A stretch of DNA of 64,000 nt, taken from Abelmoschus esculentus. Its lineage: Eukaryota; Streptophyta; Magnoliopsida; Malvales; Malvaceae. Below the pieces are notes generated by a model. That model did no database searches. It worked only from the letters and a program-made list of their open reading frames with translations, and was not told the DNA's origin. Made by a program: the position numbers and the translations under genes. The DNA is taken from positions 15,953,001-16,017,000 of the forward strand of contig JAUCBN010000018.1 of assembly GCA_035048815.1 (NCBI GenBank), read 5' to 3'. Positions within the stretch are counted from its first letter, which is position 1. Each line of letters opens with the position of its first letter. This document shows, in pieces, positions 25,298 through 39,000 of the stretch.

Positions 25298-25377
25298 GAG
25301 TTATCTAGCTTAGTTGGTTGAGTCTTTAGTTTAGCAAGCAGGTGGTTGTGGGTTCAAAACCCCAAAACCTCACTCCC
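25298..25377 (+). other. tRNA-like (Pol III box A/box B) sequence in solo LTR, copy 1
   Basis: Box A-like tagcttagttggttgag at 25306-25322 and box B-like gggttcaaaaccc at 25350-25362 have roughly tRNA spacing. The acceptor and T stems do not pair properly, so this is not a working tRNA gene. It resembles the head of a tRNA-derived SINE or a tRNA relic captured in the LTR, followed by a T-rich tail. It reads opposite to the presumed LTR direction. Copy 2 keeps a better box A. Confidence 0.5.
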
Positions 25378-25422
25378 ATACTCTTTTATTTATTTTTATA
25401 TCACAGACTTGCAGGTGTTACA

Positions 25423-28400
25423 GTAAAAACCTTAAAATTTGAGATTAATCGGTATAATTTTGTTCAAAAGCCCATAATTAAATATTTAAACTTATAAAAT
25501 TTGATTTAATAACATTTGGTTGTCGTTTTGTTGGGATTAAAACGTGCATATCTAAATGGGCTTTGTAGAGATTCCGTTCTAATTTTAACTGAGTAAAATT
25601 CTGAAAATTTCAGATTAATCTGTATAATTTTGTTCTAAAACTAATAATTAAATATTTGAAATTATTAAATTTGATTTTAATAAAATTTGGTTTTCGTTTT
25701 GATGCGATTAAAACGTGCATGTCTAAATGGGCTTTATAGAGATTCCGTTCGAAATTTAACCGAGTAAAAATCTAAAAATTTGAGATTAATCTGTAAAATT
25801 TTGTTAAGAAGCTTATAATTAACTATTTGAACTCATAAGATTTAATTTAATAACATTTGGTTGTCGTTTTGATGCGATTAATACGATCATGTCTAAATGT
25901 GCTCTATAGAGAATCCTTTTGAATTTTAACCAAGAAAAGCCCTTAAAATTTGAGATTAATCTGTATAAATTTGTTCAAAACCCCATAATTAAATATTTGA
26001 ACTCATAAAATTTGATTTAATAACATTTGGTTGTCGTTTTGTTGGGATTAAAACGTGCATGTCTAAATGGGCTTTATAGAGATTTCGTTCTAAATTTAAC
26101 TGAGTAAAATTCTGAAAATTTCAGATTAATCTGTATAATTTTGTTCAAAAGCTAATAATTAAATATTTGAAATCATAAAATTTGATTTTAATAAAATTTG
26201 GTTGTCGTTTTGATGCGATTAAAACGCGCATGTCTAAACGGGCTTTATAGAGATTTAGTTCGAAATTTAACCGAGTAAAAAGCAGAAAATTTGAGATTAA
26301 TCTATATAATTTTGTTCAGAAGCCTATAATTAACTATTTGAACTCAAAAGATTTAATTTAATAACATTTGGTTGTCGTTTTGATGCGATTAATACGAGCA
26401 TGTCTAAATGTGCTCTATAGAGAATCCTTTTGAATTTTAATCGAGAAAAACCCTTAAAATTTGAGATTAATCTGTATAATTTTGTTCAAAACCCCATAAT
26501 TAAATATTTGAACTCATAAAAATTGATTTAATAAAATTTGGTTGTCGTTTTGTTGGGATTAAAACGTACATGTCTAAATGGGATTTATAGAGATTACGTT
26601 CTAATTTTAACCGAGTAAAATTCTGAATATTTTAGATTAATCTATATAATTTTGTTCAAAAGCTAATAATTAAATATTTGAAATCATAAAATTTGATTTT
26701 AATAAAATTTGGTTGTCGTTTTGATGCGATTAAAACGTGCATGTCTAAATGGGCTTTATAAAGATTCCGTTCGAATTTTAACCGAGTACAAAGCTAAAAA
26801 TTTGAGATTAATCTGTATAATTTTTTTCAAAAGCTTATAATTAACTATTTGAACTCATAAAATTTGATTTAATAACATTTGGTTGTCGTTTTGTTGGGAT
26901 TAAAACGTGCATGTCTAAATGGGCTTTATAGAGATTCCGTTCGAATTTTAACCGAGTAAAATTCTGAAAATTTTAGATTAATCTGTATAATTTTGTTCAA
27001 AATCTATTAATTAAATATTTGAAATCATAAAATTTAATTTTAATAAAATTTGGTTGTCATTTTGATGCGATTAAAACGTGCATATCTAAATTGGCTTTAT
27101 AAAGATTCTGTTCGAATTTTAACCGAGTAAAAAGCTAAAAATTTGAGATTAATCTGTGTAATTTTGTTCAAAAGCTTATAATTAACTATTTGAACTCATA
27201 AAATTTAATTTAATAACATTTGGTTGTCGTTTTGATGCGATAATACGAGCATGTCTAAATGTTCTCTATATAGAATCCATTCGAATTTTAACCGAGTAAA
27301 AACCTTAAAATTTGAGATTAATCTGTATAATTTTGTTCAAAAGCCCATAATTAAATATTTAAACTCATAAAATTTGATTGAATAACATTTGGTTGTCGTT
27401 TTGTTGGGATTAAAACGTGCATGTCTAAATGGGCTTTATAGAGATTCCGTTCGAATTTTAACCAAGTAAAATTTTGAAAATTTCAGATTAATCTGTATAA
27501 TTTTGTTCAAAAGCTAATAATTAAATATTTGAAATCATAAAATTTGATTTTAATAAAATTTGGTTGTCGTTTTGATGCGATTAAAACGTTCATGTCTAAA
27601 TGGACTTTATAGAGATTTCGTTCGAATTTTAACCGAGTAAAAAGTTGAAAATTTGAGATTAATCTGTATAATTTTGTTCAGAAGCCTATAGTTAACTATT
27701 TGAACTCATAAAATTTAATTTAATAACATTTAATTGTTGTTTTGATGCGATTAATACGAGCATGTCTAAATGTGCTCTATAGAGAATCCGTTCGAATTTT
27801 AACCGAGTAAAAACCTTAAAATTTGAGATTAATCTATATAATTTTGTTCAAAAGTCCATAATTAAATATTTAAACTCATAAAATTTGATTTAATAATATT
27901 TGGTTGTCGTTTTGTTGGATTAAATCGTCCATGTCTAAATGGGCTTTATAGAGACTCCTTTTGAATTTTAGCCAAGTAAAATTCTGAAAATTTCAGATTA
28001 ACCTGTATAATTTTGTTCAAAATCTAATAATTAATTATTTAAAATCATAAAATTTGATTTTAATAAAATTTGGTTATCGTTTTGATGCGATTAAAACGTG
28101 CATGTCTAAATGGGCTTTATAGAGATTCAGTTCGAAATTTAACCCAATAAAAAGCTTAAAATTTGAGATTAATCTATATAATTTTGTTCAGAAGCCTATA
28201 ATTAACTATTTGAACTCAAAAGATTCAATTTAATAACATGTAGTTATCGTTTTGATCCGATTAGTACGAGCATGTCTAAATGTGCACTATAGAGAATCCT
28301 TTTGAATTTTAACCGAGAAAAACCCTTAAAATTTAAGATTAATCTGTATAATTTTTTTCAAAACCCCATAATTAAATATTTGAACTCATAAAAATTGTTT

Positions 28401-29249
28401 TAATAACATTTGGTTGTCGTTTTGTTGGGATTAAAACGTGAATGTCTAAATAGGCTTTATAGAGATTCTGTTCTAATTTTAACCGAGTAAAATTCTAAAA
28501 ATTTCAGATTAATCTGTATAATTTTGTTCAAAAGCTAATAATTAAATATTTGAAATCTTAAAATTTTATTTTAATAAAATTTGGTTGTCGTTTTGATGCG
28601 ATTAAAACGTACATGTCTAAATGGACTTTATAGAGATTCCGTTCGAATTTTAACCGCGTAAAAAGCTGAAAATTTGAGATTAATCTATATAATTTTGTTC
28701 AGAAGCCTATAATTAACTATTTGAACTCATAAGATTTAATTTAATAACATTTGGTTGACGTTTTGATGCGATTAATACGAGCTTGTCTAAATGTTCTCTA
28801 TATAGAATCCGTTCGAATTTTAACCGAGTAAAAACCTTAAAATTTGAGATTAATCTTTACAATTTTGTTCAAAAGCCCATAATTAAATATTTAAACTCAT
28901 AAAATTTGATTTAATAACATTTGGTTGTCGTTTTGTTGGATTAAAACGTGCATGTCTAAATGGGCTTTATAGAGACTCCTTTCGAATTTTAACCAAGTAA
29001 AATTCTGAAAATTTCAGATTAATCTGTATAATTTTGTTCAAAAGCTAATAATTAATTATTTGAAATCATAAAATTTGATTTTAATAAAATTTGATTGTCG
29101 TTTTGATGCGATTAAAACGTGTATGTTTAAATGGGCTTTATAGAGATTCCGTTCGAATTTTAACCGAGTAAAAAGCTGAAAATTTGAGATTAATCTGTAT
29201 AATTTTTTTCAAAAGCCTAGAGAATCTGTTCGAATTTTAACCGAGTAAA
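25423..29249 (+). repeat. 170-bp satellite array, segment 2
   Basis: About 22 monomers between the two solo LTR copies, in regular A-B-C trimer order. This stretch plus the first LTR makes up one unit of the 6.3-kb duplication. Its left part matches the sequence right of copy 2 (31258 onward), and its right end matches the sequence left of copy 1. Relative to the right flank of copy 2 it has two extra monomers at about 26850-27190. Confidence 0.95.
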
Positions 29250-31257
29250 TGTAACCCCTTAGACCGGCCTATGCGGAAAGCCCGACCTAAAGTAGTTACT
29301 TTTTTTTTCAAAATGAATATATAAAGCAAATACAAGATTCAACCAAAATCAAGATAACCTGTAAGAATGATAGTTCCATCAAAATCATAAATTCGACCAT
29401 AATCCGTATGATCATAATAAACCGTGAATCTCAAAAGTAATATGCGTTCAAAACATTGCTCATAAAACAATCCATGTCACAATAATAAAACAGGATAAGT
29501 TAAAACCAATCAGTAACAAAATATAGGCATATCAGTTGCCAAATAATGGCACATGTCACCCTAACTAAAAACCCGGAAAATATAAGTATTACATCAATAG
29601 ATAATCTGGAAGGTGTAGATCCTCCGAGTATCAAATCCGGGATGCCTATCTACGGTTATCTGAAAGGGGGAAAAAAACAGGTATGAGCTATGGAGCCTAG
29701 TGTGTTCCAACAGTGCATAAAAAAATCACAAGTATAACAAATACATAATTATATCAGAAAACAATGCATGAAATGCATGGCATGATATACTACACTCCAA
29801 CCGATCTCCAGGATACGGTTCCCTAGAACAGTATCTAATACAGGCATTAACCTAAGCCCGATGAGGCAAAGGTACCGGCCTAAGAAATCACCTTAGGTAA
29901 CAGGCGGAATTACCCTGGTTGTAGCACGGGAACCGATATCAGGACGAAATTACCCTAACCGTAGCTAGGAACCGTAAACAAGACAGAATTACCAGCTAGA
30001 TCAAGGCTGAACCGAATAACAGACACCACACATCATCCCAAATCCAAAGTGACAGGCATACAATAATAGCAGGTATAATGATGGCAGTGACAGTAATTAA
30101 TCAGATATCATGTAATGCTAAATCAGGACATGTCATACAAAATATATCAAGCATACAGTAAAACAGAACATGATCAGATTCAACATATATATGTAGGTAA
30201 AATCCGGAAAATAGTTATGTGCACATGCTTGGTTTGTTAAAACGGAAAAACAATAATATACAATCATATAACACATAAGGGAACACACCTCAAAAGAGTA
30301 GAAGCAAACAGGTGGTGTACTGAACACACCTCAAAAGAGTAGAAGCAACGGTTCGGTCAATGGGTTGATCAATAGGTCTGGTCTAACCGGTTCGGTTCGG
30401 GTTGGACCGGTTCGGTTTGACAGGTTCAAGGCCGGTTTGACTCGGGTTGACCGGTTCAAACGACTGGCTCTCAGCCGCTGCCCACCGTGGCCAGAAATCA
30501 CCAGCGACGGCGCGTGGAGGCCACAGGCCTCCTAAAACAGTCGGAAAACACCCCTAAGCTCGGAAATATCCAGATTTCAACCTGAACAACCTACATAAAC
30601 CAGAAAAATCCCCAAAAACCGATTATCTTAGGGTTTAAACACCCAACTTACCAACTGGAAACGTCTACTGCGAAGCGCTGAACGGTGACGAACGGCAGCG
30701 AAAACGGAGGTGTTTTGCTCGCCTCGACAGGGTGGTCACGACAACGGTAACGACGCACCGGTGCAACGTCGGACGAAGGCCAAACGGACGAGAGACTGAA
30801 AAGGATTTAACCCTAGCCCCGACGAAGCTTCGAGCCTCGATTCACGGCAGAGGCGGCGGTGGATGGGCGCGTCGTTGGAGGGGTTTTGATCAGGGGACGA
30901 AGACGAACACGGTGGTGGCAGCGGTGTAGGATACGGACCGGCGGTGGACGAGATCGGTGATGGTCGGAGAGTTTGGTGAGGGAGAGGTTTTTTTTTGGTT
31001 CGAAGGATCTAATTTTGGATCTAAAAAGGATCCAACATGATCCAACAGATATATTTCGATTATTATTATTATTATTATTAATATCCGAAACAGGGATAGA
31101 TTAAAAGCAAGCAGTGAGAGATTAAAGCCTAAGAGTTATCTAGCTCAGTTGGTTGAGTCTTTAGTTTAGCAAGCAGGTGGTTGTGGGTTCAAAACCCTAA
31201 AACCTCACTCCCATACTCTTTTATTTATTTTTATATCACAGACTTGTAGGTGTTACA
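29250..31257 (-). mobile_element. solo LTR of a Ty3/gypsy element, copy 2 (internally deleted)
   Basis: This 2008-bp copy is nearly identical to the LTR at 22942-25422, with the same ends and the same 5-bp GTAAA repeats (29245-29249 and 31258-31262). The flanks are also the same. On the left both copies have an identical abnormal junction in which 'aaaagcct' runs directly into 'agagaatctg'. This is therefore a duplicate of one insertion event, not a second insertion. It lacks about 490 bp (about 24013-24500 of copy 1), including the block shared with the gypsy LTRs and the whole TGACGTCA cluster. The deletion point holds a 27-bp filler copied from sequence 41 bp upstream (30281-30307 copied to 30322-30348). 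The tRNA-like sequence and TTA microsatellite (31060-31080) are retained. Confidence 0.9.
31134..31212 (+). other. tRNA-like (Pol III box A/box B) sequence in solo LTR, copy 2
   Basis: Box A tagctcagttggttgag at 31141-31157 is a closer match to the tRNA consensus than in copy 1. Box B gggttcaaaaccc is at 31185-31197. Stem pairing is still poor, so it is read as a SINE-like or tRNA-relic sequence rather than a tRNA gene. Confidence 0.5.
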
Positions 31258-34200
31258 GTAAAAACCTTAAAATTTGAGATTAATCTGTATAATTTTGTTC
31301 AAAAGCCTATAATTAAATATTTAAACTCATAAAATTTGATTTAATAACATTTGGTTGTCGTTTTGTTGGGATTAGAAAGTGCATGTCTAAATGGGCTTTA
31401 TAGAGATTCCGTTCTAATTTTAACTGAGTAAAATTCTGAAAATTTCAGATTAATCTGTATAATTTTGTTCCAAAACTAATAATTAAATATTTGAAATTAT
31501 AAAATTTGATTTTAATAAAATTTGGTTTTCGTTTTGATGCGATTAAAACGTGCATGTCTAAATGGGCTTTATAGAGATTCCGTTCGAAATTTAATCGAGT
31601 AAAAAGCTAAAAATTTGAGATTAATCTGTAAAATTTTGTTAAGAATCTTATAATTAACTATTTGAACTCATAAGATTTAATTTAATAACATTTGGTTGTC
31701 GTTTTGATGCGATTAATACGATCATGTCTAAATGTGATCTATAGAGAATCCTTTTGAATTTTAACCGAGAAAAACCCTTAAAATTTGTGATTAATCTGTA
31801 TAAATTTGTTCAAAACCCCATAATTAAATATTTGAACTCATAAAATTTGATTTAATAACATCTGGTTGTCGTTTTGTTGGGATTAAAACGTGCATGTCTA
31901 AATGGGCTTTATAGAGATTTCGTTCTAAATTTAACTGAGTAAAATTCTGAAAATTTCAGATTAATCTGTATAATTTTGTTCAAAAGCTAATAATTAAATA
32001 TTTGAAATCATAAAATTTGATTTTAATAAAATTTGGTTGTCGTTTTGATGCGATTAAAACGCGCATGTCTAAATGGGCTTTATAGAGATTTAGTTCGAAA
32101 TTTAACCGAGTAAAAAGCTGAAAATTTGAGATTAATCTATATAATTTTGTTCAGAAGCCTATAATTAACAATTTGAACTCAAAAGATTTAATTTAATAAC
32201 ATTTGGTTGTCGTTTCGATGCGATTAATATGAGCATGTCTAAATGTGCTCTATAGAGAATACATTTGAATTTTAACCGAGAAAAACCCTTAAAATTTGAG
32301 ATTAATCTGTATAATTTTGTTCAAAACCCCATAATTAAATATTTGAGCTCATAAAAATTGATTTAAAAAAATTTGGTTGTCGTTTTGTTGGGATTAAAAC
32401 GTACATGTCTGAATGGTCTTTATAGAGATTACGTTCTAATTTTAACCGAGTAAAATTATGAATATTTTAGATTAATCTGTATAATTTTGTTCAAAAGCTA
32501 ATAATTAAATATTTGAAATTATAAAATTTGATTTTAATAAAATTTGGTTGTCGTTTTGATGCGATTAAAACGTGTATGTCTAAATGGGCTTTATAAAGAT
32601 TCCGTTCGAATTTTAACCGAGTAAAAAGCTAAAAATTTGAGATTAATCTGTATAATTTTGTTCAAAAGCTTATAATTAACTATTTGAACTCATAAAATTG
32701 AATTTCATAACATTTGGTTGTCGTTTTGATGCGATAATACGAGCATGTCTAAATGTTCTCTATATAGAATCCGTTCGAATTTTAACCGAGTAAAAACCTT
32801 AAAATTGGAGATTAATCTGTATAATTTTGTTCAAAACCCCATAATTAAATATTTAAACTCATAAAATTTGATTGAATAACATTTGGTTGTCATTTTGTTG
32901 GGATTAAAACGTGCATGTCTAAATGGGCTTTATAGAGATTCCGTTCGAATTTTAACCAAGTAAAATTTTGAAAATTTCAGATTAATCTGTATAATTTTGT
33001 TCAAAAGCTAATAATTAAATATTTTAAATCATAAAATTTGATTTTAATAAAATTTGGTTGTCGTTTTGATGCGATTAAAAAGTTCATGTCTAAATGGACT
33101 TTATAGAGATTCCGTTCGAATTTTGACCGAATAAAAATTTGAAAATTTGAGTAATCTGTATAATTTTGTTCAGAAGCCTATAGTTAACTATTTGAACTCA
33201 TAAAATTTAATTTAATAACATTTAGTTGTCGTTTTGATGAGATTAATACAAGTATGTCTAAATGTGCTGTATAGAGAATCCGTTCGAATTTTAACCGAGT
33301 AAAAACCTTAAAATTTGAGATTAATCTGTATAATTTTTTTCAAAAGCCCATAATTAAATATTTAAACTCATAAAATTTGATTTAATAACATTTGGTTGTC
33401 GTTTTGTTGGATTAAATCGTCCATGTCTAAATGGGCTTTATAGAGACTCCTTTCGAATTTTAACCAAGTAAAATTCTGAAAATTTTAGATTAACCTGTAT
33501 AATTTTGTTCAAAATCTAATAATTAATTATTTAAAATCATAAAATTTGATTTTAATAAAATTTGGTTATCGTTTTGATGCGATTAAAACGTGTATGTCTA
33601 AATGGGCTTTATAGAGATTCAGTTCGAAATTTAACCCAAAAAGCTTAAAATTTGATATTAATCTGTATAATTTTGTTCAGAAGCCTATAATTAACTATTT
33701 GAACTCAAAAGATTCAATTTAATAACATTTAGTTATCGTTTTGATGCGATTAGTACGAGCATGTCTAAATTTGCACTATAGAGAATCCTTTTGAATTTTA
33801 ACCGAGAAAAACCCTTAAAATTTAAGATTAATCTGTTTAATATTTTTCAAAACCCCATAATTAAATATTTGAACTCATAAAAATTGATTTAATAACATTT
33901 TGTTGTCATTTTTCGGGATTAAAACGTGCATGTCTAAATGGGCTTTATAGAGATTCTATTCTAATTTTAACCGAGTAAAATTCTAAAAATTTCAGATTAA
34001 TCTGTATAATTTTGTTCTAAAACTAATAATTAAATATTTGAAATTATAAAATTTTATTTTAATAAAATTTGGTTGTCGTTTTGATGCGATTAAAACGTCA
34101 TGTCTAAATGGACTTTATAGAGATTCCGTTCGAATTTTAACCGCGTAAAAAGCTGAAAATTTGAGATTAATCTATATAATTTTGTTCAGAAGCCTATAAT

Positions 34201-36999
34201 TAACTATTTGAAGTCATAAGATTTAATTTAATAACATTTGATTGTAGTTTTGATGCGATTAATACGAGCATGTCTAAATGTGCTCTATAGAGAATCCGTT
34301 CGAATTTTAACTGAGTAAAAACCTTAAAATTTGAGATTAATCTGTATAATTTTGTTCAAAAGCCCATAATTAAATATCTAAACTCATAAAATTTGATTTA
34401 ATAACATTTGGTTGTCGTTTTGTTGGGATTAAAACGTGCATATCTAAATGGGCAATATAGAGATTCTGTTCTAATTTTATCCGAGTAAAATTCTGAAAAT
34501 TTCAAATTAATCTGTATAATTTTGTTCAAAAGCTAATAATTAAATATTTGAAATCATAAAATTTGATTTTAATAAAATTTGGTTGTCGTTTTCATGCGAT
34601 TAAAACATGCATGTCTAAATGGGCTTTATAGAGATTCCATTCGAATTTTAACCGAGTAAAAAGCTAAAAATTTGAGATTAATCTGTATAATTTTGTTCAG
34701 AAGCCTATAATTAACTATTTGAACTCATAAGATTTAATTTAATAACATTTGGTTGACGTTTTGATGCGATTAAACGAGCATGTCTAAATGTGCTCTATAG
34801 AGAATCTTTTTGAATTTTAACCGAGAAAAGCCCTTAAAATTTGAGATTAATCTGTATAATTTTGTTCAAAACCCCATAATTAAATATTTGAACTCATAAA
34901 ATTTGTTTTAATAAAATTTGGTTTTCGTTTTGTTGGGATTAAAATGTGCATGTCTAAATGGGCTTTATAGAGATTCCGTTCTAATTTTAACCGAGTAAAA
35001 TTCTGTATATTTTAAATTAATCTGTATAATTTTGTGCAAAAGCTAATAATTAAATATTTGAAACCATAAAATTTGATTTTAATAAAATTTGGTTGTCGTT
35101 TTGATGCGATTAAAACGTGCATATCTAAATGGGCTTTATAGAGATTCCGTTCGAATTTTAACCGAGTAAAAAGCTAAAAATTTGAGACTAATCTGTATAA
35201 TTTTGTTCAGAAGCCTATAATTAACTATTTGAACTCATAAGATTTAATTTAATAACATTTGGTTGTCGTTTTGATGCGGTTAATATGAGCATGTCTAAAT
35301 GTGCTCTATAGAGAATACTTTTGAATTTTAACCGAGAAAAACCCTTAAAATTTGAGATTAATCTGTATAATTTTGTTCAAAAGCCCATAATTAAATATCT
35401 AAACTCATAAAATTTGATTTAATAACATTTGGTTGTCGTTTTGTTTGGATTAAAACGTGCATGTCTAAATGGGCAATATAGAGATTCCGTTCTAATTTTA
35501 ACCGAGTAAAATTTTGAAAATTTCAAATTAATCTGTATAATTTTGTTCAAAAGCTAATAATTAAATATTTGAAATCATAAAATTTGATTTTAATAAAATT
35601 TTGTTGTCGTTTTCATGCGATTAAAACGTGCATGTCTAAATGGGCTTTATAGAGATTCCGTTCGAATTTTAATCGAGTAAAAAGTCAAAAATTTGGGATT
35701 AATCTATATAATTTTATTCAAAAGCCTATAATTAACCATTTGCACTCATAAAATTTAATTCAATAACATTTGGTTGTCGTTTTGATGCGATTAATACGAG
35801 CATGTCCAAATGATCTCTATAGAGAATCCGTTCGAATTTTAACCGAGTAAATAACTTAAAATTTGAGATTAATCTGTTTAATTTTTTTCAAAAGCCCATA
35901 ATTAAATATTTAAACTCATAAAATTTGATTTAATAACATTTGGTTGTCGTTTTGTTGGGATTAAACCGTGCATGTCTAAATGAGCTTTAAAGAGATTGCT
36001 TTCTAATTTTAACCGAGTAAAATTTAGAATATTTTAGATTAATATGTATAATTTTGTTCAAAAGCTAATAATTAAATATTTGAAATCATAAAATTTGATT
36101 TTAATAAAATTTGATTGTCGTTTTGATGCGATTAAAACGTGCATGTCTAAATGGGCTTTATAGAGATTCTGTTCGAATTTTAACCGAGTAAAAAGCTGAA
36201 AATTTGAGATTAATCTATATAATTTTGTTAAGAAGCCTATAATTAACTATTTGAACTCATAAGATTTAATTTAATAACATTTGGTTGTCGTTTTGATGCG
36301 ATTAATATGAGCATGTCTAAATGTGCTCTATAGAGAATACTTTTGAATTTTAACCGAGAAAAACCCTTAAAATTTGAGATTAATATGTATAATTTTGTTC
36401 AAAACCCCATGATTAAATATTTGAACTCATAAAATTTGATTTAATAATATTTGGTTGTCGTTTTGTTGGGATTAAAACGTGCATGTCTAAATGAGCATTA
36501 TAGAGATTCTGTTCTAATTTTAACCGAGCAAAATTCTGAATATTTCAGATTAATCTGTATAATTTTGTTCAAAAGCTAATAATTAAATATTTGAAATCAT
36601 AAAATTTGATTTTAATAAAATTTGGTTGTCGTTTTGATGAGATTAAAACGTGCATATCTAAATGGGCTTTACAGAGATTTTGTTCGAATTTTAACCGAGC
36701 AAAAAGCTAAAAATTTGAAATTACTCTGTATAATTTTGTTCAAAATCCTGTAATTAACTATTTGAACTCATAAAATTTAATTTAATAATATTTGGTTGTC
36801 GTTTTGATGCGATTAATACGAGTATGACTAAATGTGCTCTATACATAATCCGTTCGAATTTTAACCGAGTAAAAACCTTAAAATTTGAGATTAATCTGTA
36901 TAATTTTGTTCAAAAGCCCATAATTAAATATTTAAACTTATAAAATTTGATTTAATAACATTTGGTTGTCGTTTTGTTGGGATTAAAACGTGCATGTCT

Positions 37000-39000
37000 A
37001 AATGGTTCAGAAGCTACTAATTAAATATTTGAAATCATAAAATTTGATTTTAATAAAATTTGGTTGTCGTTTTCATGCTATTAAAACGTGCATGTCTAAA
37101 TGGGCTTTATAGAGATTCCGTTCGAATTTTAACCGAGTAAAAAGCTAAAAATTTGAGATTAATTTGTATAATTTTGTTGAAGAGCCTATAATTAACTATT
37201 TGAACTCATAAAATTTAATTTAATAACATTTGGTTATCCTTTTGATGCGATTAATACGAGCGTGTCTAAATGGGCTTTATAGAGATTCCGTTCGAATTTT
37301 AACAGAGTAAAAAGCTAAAAATTTGTGATTAATCTGTATAATTTTTTTCAAAAGCCTATAATTAACTATTTGAACTCATAAAATTTAATTTAATAACATT
37401 TGGTTATCGTTTTGATGCGATTAATACGAGCATGTCTAAATGGGCTTTATAGAGATTCCGTTTGAATTTTAACCGAGTAAAAAGCTAAAAATTTGAGATT
37501 ACTCTGTATAATTTTGTTCAAAATCCTGTAATTAACTATTTGAACTCATAAAATTTAATTTAATAATATTTGGTTGTCATTTTGATTCGATTAATACGAG
37601 CATGGCTAAATGTGCTCCATAGAGAATCCGTTCGAATTTTAACCGAGTAAAAACCTTAAAATTTGCGATTAATCTGTATAATTTTGTTCAAAAGCCCATA
37701 ATTAAATATTTAAACTCTTAAAATTTGATTTAATAAAATTTGGTAGTCGTTTCGGTAGGATTAAAACGTGCATGTCTAAATGGGCTTTATAGAGATTCCG
37801 TTCTAATTTTAACTGAGTAAAATTCTGAATATTTTAGATTAATCTGTATAATTTTGTTCAAAAGCTAATAATTAAATATTTAAACTCATAAAATTTGATT
37901 TAATAAAATTTGGTTGTCGTTTTGTTGGGATTAAAACGTGCATGTCTAAATAGGCTTTATAGAGTTTCCGTTCCAATTTTAACCGAGTAAAATTCTGAAT
38001 ATTTCAGATTAATCTGTATAATTTTGTTTAAAAGCTAATAATTAAATACTTGAAATCATTAGATTTGATTTTAATAAAATTTGGTTGTCGTTTTGCTGCG
38101 ATTAAAACGTGCATGTCTAAATGGGCTTTATAGAGATTTCGTTCGAATTTTAACCGAGGAAAAAGCTAAAAATTTGAGATTAATCTGTATAATTTTGTTC
38201 AAGAGCCTATAATTAACTATTTGAACTTATAAAATTTAATTTAATAACATTTGGTTATCCTTTTGATGCGATTAATACGAGCGTGTCTAAATGGGCTTTA
38301 TAGAGATTCCGTTCGAATTTTAACCGAGTAAAAAGCTAAAAATTTGAGATTAATCTGTATAATTTTTTTCAAAAGCCTATAATTAACTCTTTGAACTCAT
38401 AAAATTTAATTTATTAACATTTGGTTATCGTTTTGATGCGATTAATACGAGCATGTCTAATTGGGCTTTATAGAGATTCCGTTCGAATTTTAACCGAGTA
38501 AAAAGCTAAAAATTTGAGATTACTCTGTATAATTTTGTTCAAAATCATGTAATTAACTATTTGAACTCATAAAATTTAATTTAATAATATTTGGTTGTCG
38601 TTTTGATTCGATTAATACGAGCATGGCTAAATGTGCTCTATAGAGAATCCGTTCGAATTTTAACCGAGTAAAAACCTTAAAATTTGAGATTAATCTGTAT
38701 AATTTGGTTCAAAAGCCTATAATTAAATATTTAAACTCTTAAAATTTGATTTAATAAAATTTGGTAGTCGTTTGGGTTGGATTAAAACGTGTATGTCTAA
38801 ATGGGCTTTATACAGATTCCATTCTAATTTTAACCGAGTAAAATTTTGAATATTTCAGATTAATCTGTATAATTTTGTTCAAAAGCTAAAAATTAAATAT
38901 TTGAAATCATAAGATTTGATTTTAATAAAATTTGGTTGTCGTTTTGGTGCGATTAAAACGTGCATGTCTAAATGGGCTTTATAGAGATTTCGTTTCAATT
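37000..39000 (+). repeat. 6-monomer (1021-bp) tandem duplication
   Basis: The marker agagcctata lies at 37181 and 38202, 1021 bp apart. Shared private variants include ggttatccttttgatgcg, gcgtgtctaaatggg, gagattactctg, gattcgattaatacgagc followed by atggctaaatg, and aaactcttaaaatttg followed by ggtagtcgttt. The limits are approximate because the repeat blends into ordinary monomers on both sides. Confidence 0.75.

Larger units (their letters stand above)
22942..25422 (-). mobile_element. solo LTR of a Ty3/gypsy element, copy 1
   Basis: A 2481-bp insertion with LTR-type ends (TGTAACCCCT at the left, GGTGTTACA at the right) and a perfect 5-bp target duplication, GTAAA, at 22937-22941 and 25423-25427. 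There is no internal domain, primer site or polyprotein, so this is a solo LTR left by LTR-LTR recombination. Orientation is taken as minus because a block at 24250-24299 (cgaaaaacgga, then caggacgtcgaaaaacata) matches the same block in the LTRs of the minus-strand gypsy element at 40937-49781. It has a GC-rich middle (24600-25130), a TGACGTCA cluster, a 41-bp repeat, a TTA microsatellite (25228-25244) and a tRNA-like stretch. Open frames in the GC-rich part (for example 24901-25098) look incidental. Removing the insertion restores a normal type C monomer. Confidence 0.9.

Noticed and set aside
25298..25377. Functional tRNA gene
   Set aside because: Box A and box B are present, but the acceptor and T stems do not pair and no convincing anticodon stem forms.
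29250..31257. Independent second insertion of the solo LTR
   Set aside because: Identical target duplication, identical abnormal flank and matching satellite on both sides show a duplicated locus instead.
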